The notes below the pieces were generated by a model. That model did not search any database. It was not told the origin of the DNA and saw only the letters and a list, made by a program, of their open reading frames with translations. Shown here piece by piece: positions 38,898 to 51,000 of a DNA stretch of 64,000 bases. The stretch is taken from the NCBI GenBank assembly GCA_025345505.1, contig JANVCC010000073.1, forward strand, positions 6,071,547 through 6,135,546. Direction: 5' to 3'. Position numbers and translations under genes: made by a program. Position 1 is the stretch's first letter. Each line of letters begins with the position of its first letter. Source of the DNA: Todiramphus chloris collaris (taxonomy: Eukaryota > Chordata > Aves > Coraciiformes > Alcedinidae).

Positions 38898-38929
38898 ATC
38901 CTATAAAAAAAAAAAAAACCCTATAGGAT
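38898..38929. repeat. Inverted repeat with oligo-A loop
   Basis: ATCCTATA (38898-38905) and TATAGGAT (38922-38929) are exact reverse complements. The loop is A13 followed by CCC. It is an 8-bp stem around a homopolymer; chance formation next to a poly-A is plausible. Confidence 0.8.
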
Positions 38930-39689
38930 CTGATCTGCACTGTATTTATTGCTGTTACTTTGCTCTCAGACTGGGAAGGATCATTTTTCTATACTTGCAG
39001 CAGGAGAACAGGAGTCTGGCAGAGACAACAGGAGATATCAGGGAGATGTAGGATCTACAAGCAGATTCAGGGATTTGTTATTTCATGAAATGTAAAGGGT
39101 TGTGAATTAAGACTTTGAGAAATAATTCACTATTCAAACAACAGTAGACAGAGGCAAAACCATCATGGCCCAGAAACAGCATCCCATTCAAAAAAAGAAT
39201 ATCCTACCTTACCTAGATTTCTAAACATAGCACAAAAAAACCAGTGAATTAATTACAATTTCTAAAATCATAAAACTATCATCAGAACTGGTTGGTTTTG
39301 GGTTTTTTTTTTTTCATAAAGCTGAAACATTTTCTGATGTAACACAGAAAACTATTAAGGATTGTGAAACAAGGCTAAGAATAAGTGGAAAATACATTTT
39401 CTAAACTCTTTTACTCCTCAGAAGCTCATTGTTTCTGATTAAGGGCCACTTCAACCGAAAGGAAACTTCCAAGTTTCCAGAAGATTAGTCTGCAGATCTG
39501 TGGTACCCAGAAAGACAAGGTGCTGTGCAATCCCATGTCCCAGCTAAGAGCCATCCCATAAACTTTAGAACCTGGCAGGCTCAGCTGACAGGTGCCTATC
39601 CTACTTTTTCCTTGCAGGCTGAATGATGCCCCTTTCATCCACACTTCTCTCTCCCCACTTCTTGCAAAATTTCTCCCAGATTTGGCCTC

Positions 39690-39940
39690 AGAGAATCCCA
39701 GAATAGTTTCGTCTGGAAGAGACCTTCAAGATCATCAAGTCCAACCTTATTCCCAGCCCTATCAAAAACCGCTAAACCCTGTCCCTAAGCACAACATCCA
39801 CCCAGCTCTTAAACCCCTCCAGGGCTGGTGACTCCACCACCTCCCTGGGCAGCCCATTCCAGTGCCTGACAACCCTTTCTGGAAAGAAATGCTTCCTTCT
39901 GTAAAGAAACGCTTCCTTCTGTAAAGAAACGCTTCCTCAT
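39690..39940 (-). mobile_element. CR1 LINE fragment (about 250 bp) with internal triplication
   Basis: Minus-strand CR1 3' region. It begins with the decayed tail AGAATCCCAGAATAG, then GAAGAGACCTTCAAGATCAT, CAAGTCCAACCTTATTCCC and GGTGACTCCACCACCTCCCT, all standard CR1 words in reverse complement. It ends within ORF2-derived sequence near 39940. A 20-bp unit is repeated about three times at 39883-39942, at the place where a normal CR1 has a single copy of the corresponding AGGAAGAAATTTCTT-like stretch. Confidence 0.94.
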
Positions 39941-39942
39941 GG
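39883..39942 (+). repeat. 20-bp unit repeated three times
   Basis: Units AAAGAAATGCTTCCTTCTGT (39883-39902), AAAGAAACGCTTCCTTCTGT (39903-39922) and a third that diverges at its end (39923-39942). The second and first differ at one base. The expansion lies inside the CR1 fragment and so occurred after, or at, the insertion. Confidence 0.92.
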
Positions 39943-41950
39943 CAGAGGTCAAAGAAGAGCAATGTCTGCCTGCGAGGGAGAGAGGCTACAGCTGCATTAT
40001 TCAAATGTTACTTTGTATGTGCTGCGTTTATGAAATTCTGTGGCAAAAAGAATATTGATCGGAGCCATGATATGATCTAAGAATTTTATTAGTGCCAGCG
40101 GATGCAATTTTATTAAGCCTAAATATTCCACACTTGAGCATTTTCATGGAGGATGACAGAAAATTCCATCTAGCACTGGATGTGCTCTATGAATACTGAG
40201 GAATACATTACTTTTTAAGGAGACACTGTTAATTACAATAATGCATCTGCTGTACCTGTGAGCACCACACTGATTCTCTAGCAGGTTACCTGCCTCAGGA
40301 GAACTCAAGACAGCTCTTTGGAACGTAACAAATACAGCTCCTGCCACAGTAGCATGAAACACCTAGCCTTGTCTTTCATCAGCTGACTTAGTGTTCCTTG
40401 TTGAACAGTGAAATAAGGGGATGTAATACACCCTAAGTGTAAATGCTCATTGCACGTAGAATGCAGAATTCATTTGAGAAAACACAAGTACCAACCATTC
40501 TGGAAAGGGACTAACTGGAAAGGGATGGACCGATAGAGCAAGAGGCGTAACTGCTGGTGGAAGAAATGCCACCCAGATACTGATGGCAGAGAAACAGTGG
40601 CAGGAACTTGGACTGCAATAGTGTGGGTGCATTAGGATGCGAAAAGAGTTGTAGGTCCTCCTGCAACACTGAAGAAAACGTTGGAAACGCCAGTGCCAGA
40701 GGAGATGAAGACCATTTAGTCCTCCAGGAAGAATAGATTGGGTCTATCTGATTCCTGTCCCAGAGCACCAGCCCTGCAGCCATTACCTTGCTTTCCTGAG
40801 CACTGCCAGAGCTTCGTGCCTGCTCTTCGGGCAAATCCCTCCCAGTTGGTGACAAAAGGCCACCTTCTCCCTTCATTCCCCAGCTCAGCCTGGCTTGGAT
40901 TCAGCTTGTGGCTACAATGCTGATCCTGGTCCCCAGCCACTGCTTTGCAGAGCCACAGCTCACTAATCTCTGCGGTGAGGCAATTAGAAGGGATAGCTAC
41001 TCTACTGTTTTAGCAAGGGGAAAAGTAATTTGAATACTGTAACTGAGAAAGGGCAGACGCGTGGCTGGTTTGTAAACGTTCTTAAATGGTTGGCTGACTG
41101 GGTTTCTTGCTCTCAGGATAGCATTCTGTTCTCAGTTTGGACTAAAGAGATTTCACAGGCTGTGAATGATAGGACAAAGTGTCATTTGTTTTCTCTACAG
41201 ACATAACTGCTTCCTACTCAGCCTTTGCCTCAGAGGTATAATCATGGAAAGACAGAGAACTTGAGCATTTCTGCAGTTGCAGATTGACAACATTGAAACA
41301 TACTCTTGGCCCTTTCAAATGCCATCTCTCTAATGAGAGCAAGGTTTTTTCTTCCCCTCACAATAATTCAATATATTTTGTTGTCTAAGAGAGGGGAAAT
41401 ATAAAAATGTGCAGGACTTAATTCCGGGAGAGTGGACATGACAGAAAAACTAGGAAGATAAATGTGGGGCTCCTAATCTATCTTTTACTAAAACAAGAAT
41501 GAGGGAACAAGCAAGTGAAGTTGAAGTGCAATAAAGTTTAAAGCTAATAAATACACTTTTTCCGCGTCATTTATAATTAACCTGTCAAGTCAGTCCCGTA
41601 ATAAGTCACTGAGACCAAGCACTTAATATTCACAAAAAGGTCAGACAAATATGGCCCAGTTCTGTTCTCCATCTAAGGTGAACTTAGACACTGAGGGAGA
41701 CTCAGAGTAGGTACCATGCAGCTCCCTGATTTAGAGGTGCCAGGCTCCAAAGCAAGTTAGAAATTTGCCTGAACAGGTAGAAGCTGAATTGATAGTTTCT
41801 TTTCCTGCTGTCACAAACTGCTTCAGGACAGGAAGAAACTTCTACAGCAAATCAGTCAGTGAGCATGGGCTAGAAGGTCTTCTCAAGTGTCCTACCACCA
41901 CTGAAATGTCTCCAAAGATCTGGATTCTCTGTCCAGTGCAGCTTCTTGTC
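39941..41950. other. Noncoding DNA after the CR1 fragment
   Basis: No gene recognised. A 15-bp partial duplication (TGGAAAGGGA at 40501 and again at 40516) is present. The 121-codon minus-strand frame at 40511-40876 overlaps frames on both strands and has no domain. The AT-rich stretch 41540-41660 is repeat-free. Confidence 0.5.
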
Positions 41951-42062
41951 TGCTGGGTGATGTCGGAAATGTCACTTCAACTCCCTGTCCTGTGTTATTC
42001 CCATCTCTAACTAGAGGTAAAAATACTGATCTCTGCAAGAAGATGCCCTGAGATTTACTTGT
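41951..42062 (-). mobile_element. Candidate MIR/L2-type ancient repeat (minus strand)
   Basis: The ordered words TGCTGGGTGATGTC, GTCACTTCAACTCCCTGTCC, TTATTCCCATCTCTAAC and AAAAATACTGATCTCTGC parallel the reverse-complemented MIR consensus (CTGGGTGACCTTGG, AAGTCACTTAACCTCTCTG, TTTCCCCATCTGTAAAAT, ATAATACCTACCTC). The similarity spans about 100 bp, recalled by eye with gaps. L2 3' ends carry a related block, so the family assignment is open. Confidence 0.55.
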
Positions 42063-45000
42063 GAAAGGTGGTAGGTGTTACTGTTCTATCTTCGTAGACA
42101 GAATACGCTGCTGACCACTTTCAGAAATGATTTATGGTTGAAAATTACTCATCTCCCCAAGTATGGCAATCCCTATTTACCTATGAAAAACAACTGTTTT
42201 AACTTGTAAGCCATAACCTTTGCAAGCCACGTGGTTTGTGCTTTTGTATGATCTTTCAATTTCCTTTTTATCCACTCAAAACTCAAAAAATTCAGTTCCA
42301 AATAATCTCCCCAAACTCAGGTACATTCATAGTCACAAGGGCTCATGATTCAGTTTCAAACTATCAGATAACAGATATAGCTACAAACTCCTCACAGAAT
42401 GAAATGATACATTAAGAAAACCCATATACAGTTGAGAGTCCAAAAATCTCATCCCACTTTCATATTACCCAAATAATTAATTGTAGCAATGCGCCAAGTC
42501 TTTTTAATGACATGTAGAAATAACTTATGCCCTTGAAATGTGTCTCGAGCAGAACTCAAACAGATTAATTATTTCTGTGATTCATCTCAGAGATTTTTTT
42601 TTATTTTTTGGTAAGACTAAACACATTTCTGTGTTATGATATCAGATGATTAAAGAAGGTCTTCTGAACTAGTCTAAATTAGGCTAAGCAGAAAAAAAAT
42701 GCAAGGGAGTTACTTCTTTATGATGCATCTTAGCTTTATCTGTTCTTTGTTAAGTATTTCCCAAAACTAGACTCTGTCAACGAAGGAAAAAAACTGAGTG
42801 GTAAACTTAACATGATCATTTGCTGTCTATGTTTCCACCAGGCATTCAGCATCCTTTTAAGGGGAAATGCTGTTCTTCAAAGGTAAGAAAGACTCGTCTC
42901 AAATGTCTATATTGGCATAGGCTTCTGAAGCACAAAGTGACAGATGGCAGCAGGACTAGCTGCTCGTACAAGGACAAAGCTGAGTGCCTCTCCCTTTGAC
43001 CCTTTATTTTCTTTGTATTTTTCAATTTACTTGCTGTCGTCCCAGTAACCAATTCAACAAGTAATACATAAAACATCAATGAACTGAAACAATGTTCGAG
43101 TTTTGCCGTGTTGTTTTGTACTATAGTAACCCGTTTTATTTGCCTTTCAAGGTCTATGAGTTTAATGGAACTTGTCTCAGGTCACTGTTTTTTTAATTTT
43201 TCCCCATAAACCCAGCTGTGCTACATTACCATTTTCACAGCCAGCAGCCCTCACAGCAAAGAACATTTCGTGTCAGAACACCAAGAGGTAGGACAGGACA
43301 GAGCATACGGAAGGGAAAAGCCCCTCGCGTAGCAGGGTGGCCAGGAACTGTTCTCAGTAAGAGTGACTGTGGTGGATGCAAAGGTCACTTCCCTCACCTC
43401 AGGCTTCCCTTTGACCCTTTCATCTGTTGCACAATTCTTCTACGTATGTAAATTAAAAGGTCATATGCTTGAAATAATACACTTGGATATACTATATGGA
43501 GTATAAAATTCTGCATACATCTTGCTTCAGTTTCAAAGGTTGATAAAAAGCCCACCTCCTTACCTGCCAGCCTCTCCACCTTCATTAAACTTTCCCATCT
43601 TTAGAGCATGTTTAGAGGAACTGCAACAAGGCACTGACTCCTTATGGATGCTATGACAGGCAGTGGTGGGAGAGGAAAAATACTCTGTACTCAAAGACTT
43701 CACATCCCCAGTGTAATAAATTGGATGCTCCCTACCGATGATTCAGCACAAACCCCGCTATTACACTAAATCTTGCTGTCTTGAGACAGACAAATAACAT
43801 TGAGCCTAATCTAAATTCAATGAAATGATTTCAGCTGACTTACCGGGCCAGTCTACTGGCCACACATGGAGTTCAGGATGAGAAACAGCTTTTGGCTTCT
43901 GTATTGGCATTCTATTACAGTAAATTAGCAAAATAAAGTCTCTATTGTTTTCCCAGTCTAATTATTTACTAGTTTGGAGAAGCACCCAAAAACCTCCAGA
44001 GGCTGATGATACTCCATTACTTGCATCACACAGAGAAGCAGAACCGGGCTAAACAGCAAAAACACTTGACCAAATGATATAAACCAAAATGTCTCCAATA
44101 TTAAAAGTAAGCAGAGCTATATCCTGATAAACAGTGGCCTTGATTTTTAAATACAGCATAACACATCTGAGACTTGATTGCAGAAGGCAACACATACCAA
44201 AGAGATATGAGATTTGCAAAACCAAACATTACATTCAATACACTTTTCCATGGCTTAAAAGGAACAGAAACTTTACTTCTATCAGATGCTCCTTGGTTTT
44301 ATGACAAATACAACTAATGCCCTGAAGATAAAGGAAAGCATTAGAGCATGGCACAGAAATATGCTCAGCACAGTAAGCCTGGCACAGGAAAAAAACCCCA
44401 CAAAAGCGCTGTAAAATTTCTCATCGTACAGGATAATTCAAAACAGGTTTGAGACAAAAATAGGATGCAATTAAGCATCTGAAGTGAAATAATATATAGG
44501 AATTATACACAGGTGTGAAAAATGAGCATATTGCCAAGGCTGAGTTTCAGAACATCGTACAGACACCATGAACTCAACACCTCTGTGCCATTATTTCAGC
44601 TAAGACAAAAGTGACCATTCTGTGTCTACTGGACTTTCTGCATGGCTGAACAGGGGAACCATCTCATTATTGTCCCTTAAGTGCTTTTAGATTCATCATG
44701 TAGGAAACGGCAAGATATTCCTGCTATTCCAGATGCAGAAGTGTGGGGACAAAGAGATGTCACTGAAGACAACCAAGTGAAGCTGAGTCACAACCTCCTT
44801 CCACCATTCATGTTCAAAAGAAACTGCATTAACAGTGACCACTAAAAGGTTATCAAAACATATCTAATTAGAGGAAGCTCTAGTGTTCTCAAAGTGAGGC
44901 CACAGATCCTAGAGCAAGCCTACTGGGAGTGGTGTTTGCAGCAATTATGATCAAGAGTTTGCGTGGGAAGGCAAGACAGGTTTGTGAGGCAGCGATTTGA

Positions 45001-48000
45001 GTGGAGTATCCCCTTCATGTTAGAGTATATTTCAATTTACTTACATCTTCAGCAACAGGAGAACACTTTCCTTTCTACCTACATTGTACCTTTCACTGGA
45101 TTTTCTGTTTGTTTCATGCCATGTCTGCATTAGATAACGAACTTGTCAGGGAAGAGGATCCATCTTTCGGTGACTTGTGAATTGACAGTTCTCACACTAC
45201 GTTCTATAAATAACACCGATGCCCACGCCGACTGCCAGCAGCCTGCTTCAGAAAGGGGCACAGAACACCTTATTAGGTAGGAAGCAAGTTTAGGACATTA
45301 AGTAATAATTTGCCCTGCCTGTGCTAAATAACCATCCCAAAAAAGTACAACACATCGTAAATAACTCACTCCCCCAGCAGAGCTGTCATTTGACACAGAA
45401 GGGTTAGCTGCTTTGTTTCCACAATCTTTCTAGGAGATAGAAAAGGAGCCAGAGAAGAGGGGTGCCAGGATATCATCTCACCATGGAGAAAATCTGGCTG
45501 TAGTTTTTAGCTTTTGAATACATAAACATCTATTTGAAGGGTTTTACAATTGAGATTTAAAGTTACAAATTGAATTTTTCTGCTCTATTCCATTCTGCAC
45601 TGAACTTTATCTCTACATTTTCCTTTTAAGTGATTAGTTACTGCCACACATAGCAGGTAGGCTGAAATCCTTTTTCATCCCTGCTTAGCGTCTCCCTACA
45701 AGGCTTACTTCCAAAATGATTGAAGACAAGAGTTCAGAAACAACAGACGCTGGCAGCCTGCCAGTCACATGCACCCACACAGATGCAAAGTTAAAAATAT
45801 ATCAATTCATGCCTCATACAAGTGGGTACGTAGGATAGAGAGGGCTGATAGAACAGATTGAGAGGGAGAAGTGTATATTCACAAAGGGCAGTACACATGT
45901 ATCTGTCAAGCAAAAGGCCATGAGGAAAGAACGGGAGCTTCTGGTACTGCTGTGCTATGGATAGGATGCCTTAGTCAAAACTGTTATTTGCTGGCATTAT
46001 TTATGCTTAGAAATTTCTACCTGGAATGAGATTCTCATCCCTCCTCCTGACTATTATAAAGTTGCAGGATTTACTACCAAAGAATACTATGGGCATACTA
46101 CCAAGGGTATGTTATAAACAGTGCTGGTAGGAGAATCTTTGGTTTCAGCTGATCTTCTGAGGTTAGATTTGACTAAGGGATCAATGTAACAGACCCATTT
46201 TCTGTGGTCACCAGTGTCTCTGCTGGGCTTAAATGAGCAGATTTCTGCCTCTTCTTTCACTGTGGCTGAGCTGTACCTCAAAGGTGGCACATTCCTTCTG
46301 CTGAATTCAAGTCCTGGACAGCCTAAAAATAGTAAACTATTCTTACCAAAACCCTGAGGACTGTACCTTACTTTCAGAGAGTTGGTCTTTTTTTCCTCAT
46401 TTGTTTGGTTTTATTTTGGTGATTAACTTCTGCTCCTGATTCTTTAATCTAAGCAAATCAATTATTTTCAGTACTAAACAGGAGGAAAGTTCTGAGCAAG
46501 CATTTGGCCCCAGTTTGAAAGGTGCTACTTCTCAGGGATGACTGATGGCTCAGGCTCAGTCAATAGCATACAGTCAGGAAAAGGTCTCTGCTCTTGTTCT
46601 CTTAAGCCTCATACTTTTCCTGGGTCTTGTTCTAAGTCTCCTTTTAAGACACTTTTATTCCAAACAAATAAAGGGAGTTGCCCTTTTTAACAATTTAAAG
46701 TAGCTACTGTCAGGATTTTTATCTGTTCTAATGGGAGTACTTTGAATTGTGTACTGAACTCATCATCAAAGACAAGCTATGGAAATTAGCTGCATAATTA
46801 ATTGTGTAAAACCAGTGGTGCTTTCCTGAATGCACCCTCCTAAGCAGGGGGGAATCTTCTGCAGGATTCGAATTTGCTAAACCAAGAGCTTCTCCCCAGA
46901 CCCCCAGATCAGCGTGCAAGATGAACGTGCTCAGCGTAGCAACTCTACAAACAGCCATGGAAAGTATGGGTTTAATTTTATTTTGTCTTAGGACCTGGTT
47001 TTGTAATAATAAAGTCAAGCCACAGGAGAAGTGGAAGGCTTTGAGGCAAGCAACTCTGTGGACTGGACATGGCTAAGGTTAGCAGGTGGGTATGTTTATA
47101 ATGCTAATAAACTAGATTCTGATTTCTAGCATGAAGGGGGTAAATTAGAAAATGATGAAGCTTCTCCACAAATGTGATTTCTATTAACATTGAAGCAGCC
47201 ATGGGCATATACTGAGGGGAGCAGCGGTCTCTAGAGTTTGCTATTTTAACCATCAGTCATACACCACAACTGCTGGAAGAAAATAAACGAGATAGCAATA
47301 GCAACTCTAAAGGAGGACAGAAGGAAAATATTAAATAAGAAGAGTCACTATGGAAACAGTTGGATTTTTAGTATTTCAATACCTGGATGACTCACAGGAG
47401 TGGCAATAAGACATGGAGCCTTTTGCATTCGGATCAAATTTTGCCCAAACTAGTGGCAATTCAAAGATTGTCCTAATAACAGTTGATGTAAAATGCCTTC
47501 ACAGCTTCATTCCATTTTCAAGAGTTACTATTGAGCTAGGAAAATCTCCACCACGCAGATACCCTAGTTCGAAGGCCCAGCAGAAGGCCTGGAAACCTGT
47601 TTGGGGAGGCAGCATTTTCTTGCTGATTTTCTAACAACAAGACTGGGACTTGAGGAAGCCTGTGCTGCTGCTGCAGCTAACGCAGTGCCCGTGGGTATCA
47701 AGGTGTCAGTCTCCAGGCCTTGCAACTATGCTCCACGACCACTCATTAAAAACTAAAGAAAAGCATACACTGTGTTTGCACAATGGAGAAAGGATGAAGT
47801 TAATGAATTGCAGAAGAGAAACAAGATCTGAAACTAACATATTCCTCAATTTGGGAAATTTTCTGGGTTAGTTTGTTCAAGTTACAATTTCCACCTCCGC
47901 GGTTTGGTCTAAAGCCAGGCTCACATCCAGCACCGTTCAGGTGCGTTGGTGTCTCTGTATAAGACAGAGACATTGCTGTAGGAATGACTGAAACACATTT

Positions 48001-51000
48001 TCATTCACTAGTCAGAGAGTTTTGTTAAAGAGCTAAGCTGCATGAGATTTATTTAGTTTTTAATGCTGGCAATATACAATAAAGTACTACTTGAACCATT
48101 ATCCAGAAAACTGCATCTCTGATACCGTTTCAGTCACACAGAAGTTAAATACTTTCTAGCATTCTTTTAAGGTGCCCTACTTGCTCGCACAGAGCCCGAG
48201 AGGAAATCTAACACTCCTTCCTCCGTTTCTTTCCTTCAATGCCTACACACTAGACACAATGCAAATCTGGACTGCCGCCTTGGTAGTCTCGCTACCAACT
48301 GCTACTGGATCCTGAAGAACATAAAGCAGATGGAGCACATTACCAGCAACTTGTTTTGCCAGCTAGTCAATCAGCTGAAAACATCCATGATCTAGCCATA
48401 TTTTTTTTTTAGGAGAAAGTTGCACAGGACAGCTTTAGAACTGACTCGGAGACCTAGCACAGGAAAGTACGGGTGAAAACACCAGAGAGAACCCCCTCAG
48501 ATTCCTGTTCTGCACAAATGACATTCATGGAAAGGAATTCCACACGCTTTTTTTAAAAGTTGTTGCTAAAAATAAGGAGAAAAGGAGTTCAACTTCACTC
48601 ATCTAACTTACAAACCTAATGAGGGTGTGAATGTTTCCAGGACAATGGTGCTGATTTCTATACTGTGCCCATGAGGTACTATTATGATGACTTAAACCGG
48701 CTCAAAATGAAAAAAAGTAAGGAAGTAGAAGCTGTATGGGACAGTAGGATAACTCCATCCCAGTCAATAACCTTCTGAGAACTGTATTGCAAACAGAAGC
48801 TTCATGGGGAGACCAAGATGCAGTGAGACAGAAGCTGTGGCTGCAGGACAGACCATATATCTAAATTATATATAGGCTACCAAAGTAAGACCTTCAAAAT
48901 GGGCTGTGACTCCCAGGCCCTTCACAACCAAAAGGACATGTCTAAATTTTCACCCAGTTATGGGTCTGGAAAGATGTTGCATTAGCAGACATTAAGATTT
49001 AGTTTAAAAGAAAAAAACTCCTCAGGAAAACCACACACTTGTTGGAAGTGTGCTCCCCAGAGAAGCACATCGACCATCACGCGGCATTAACTTCAAAGGC
49101 AAAAGAGAGTTCCGGCACCAAATTCACTTACGATTATGATCTAGTACAGATAATTTGGGTTCTTGTCTAGTCTTGGTCATAAATATTTATTTTCAATAGA
49201 TGGAATATAGAATCACATTTCATGTAATGATACTGCTGGATCAAATACACAAAAGCTGCACCAGTTGTTGCAACTGTCCTCAATTTTCCAAGACACACAG
49301 CAGTACTTGCTAACAATGGGAAGGCAGCTTCACACCCTTATGCTTTGATTAAATAGCAATCATGTTATTTTGCTGTTTTGCTCACCATGCATCATATACA
49401 CATCTGTTATTTCAAAGAAAATTTATGTCTACACAAAGGCTCCAATAGGACTTGAAGGAGAAGGGAGGGGGTGTTGGAATATGGGTGCAAGATTTCTAAT
49501 CTCATCACATTTTAATTTCTGGAAAGAAAAAAAAAAAAAATCCCTTTTCAGTTAAATAAATTTTGTTTAAAAAGGACGTGCAGAAACACAAAACCCAAAC
49601 AGTATTTCAGCTTTTAAAAATGCATGTAATGAACTGAAATCAGAATAATTTGGGTATTTTGAAATTTTGCTTGTAATTAACAAAAAAAGATCAATCAGCA
49701 GCAAAGTGAATGGAAAGGAAAATTAGCATCTTCACATTGTTCGCTAACCCAGACTAGTAACAAATATTTTTGTGCTTTCTACATTTGCCTCCATTTTCTT
49801 TTAGGCTCAGAGCAAGTTTTACAATTGTGTTGTGATCAACTTAATGTATCATTTTTTTCTGTAAAACCCTGACATGATTCAGATACCAGGTTTCTTTCTT
49901 GAGGTTCTTTTAATCTGCTCTCCAGGTCCTTATTTATGCTCTCCCTTAGATATATGTGCCTCTTAGCAAAAAGCAAAATTTCCTATCATGTCCTGCCTGG
50001 GTCACAAAATATTAAATTCATTCCTTATCACAAACCATGCGTTAACTTAGGCATTTCAAATGTTTATTAAAAAGTGCTGTGAATTCCTTCCTTTTGTGCA
50101 TCAGTCAAACTCTGAACCCACTGCATTTCTGTGGGTGTACAAGCAATTTAAATTTCAGCAATTTTCTGTTAGTCAGTATTGCCTTTTATTTCCAAGTAGC
50201 GGGGAACTCAACTCAAAATTGTGATGGACAAACTTCAAAGACTTGGAAGCTTGAGTTGGGTTTGGATGTTGATTCCTACGCTGTTAAACGCTGCTGCAGA
50301 AGTAAAGCTCTCCATTGCATTGGTCCAGTTTTACCTAAGCCCTTGATAATTACAGAAAGGTAAGAGGGACCTGTTGCTATGTTCCTGTCCTCGTCTGTAA
50401 GAGGTCTGCAGAAGCCAGAGGTGGTTTCCCGGCTGCACTCCTCAGGAGAGCACAGAGGATATCAGGCTGCTGCAGAATGCTAGGGAGAACTGTGCTTCTG
50501 ATTTCAGATTTTGCCACACTTCTCTAAATGAAGCTGGAGTGATTGAGGGGTTTCTTTTCACTCCCATCATTCAATTCACTTGGCCATAGCACTGCCACGT
50601 GTGAAAGTGTGGGGCTTTTAATCTACAGAGGCACTCCCACATGACCTGATTAGGAATGCTATAGCCCAGCAGGAGATTATCATCATTCCCATCTTTCAAT
50701 GAAAATAAATGCTGTAATCAAGAAATCTACACCGCTGTAAATTCTTAAAAGAACTGTGGCTCTGTGTGTACAAAGATCTAACCAAGTTTGCAAATGCCCC
50801 TCTAAACATGCTGAAATTGAGGCAGGTACCTACAGCTACTCACTAATGAAAATATCCTAAAGCGCCCGTCTAAAATACTGGATAATGAAATTAAGTAACA
50901 AATTAAAATGAGAAGAGGGCTACAGCATAAAATTAATGACTTTTGTGATGTCTCTGCTGAAGCATACCTGTTTGATGGATGTTAACTGAGGTGGTCATTT

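Larger units (their letters stand above)
29816..39689. other. Repeat-poor noncoding DNA, about 10 kb
   Basis: No gene or CR1 copy recognised. Notable small features are a CRE-centred palindrome (31651-31672), a TTTA-rich tract (32530-32548) and an 11-bp-arm inverted repeat (33690-33719). Others are an RE1/CTCF-like site (36070-36090), a five-CpG cluster (36893-36930), a purine-rich tract (37477-37567) and a hairpin with an oligo-A loop (38898-38929). The block 35560-36010 is AT-rich and repeat-free. Open frames on either strand have no recognisable domain. Confidence 0.5.

Noticed and set aside
40511..40876. 121-codon minus-strand open frame
   Set aside because: Overlaps several other frames on both strands and has no recognisable domain or codon signal.
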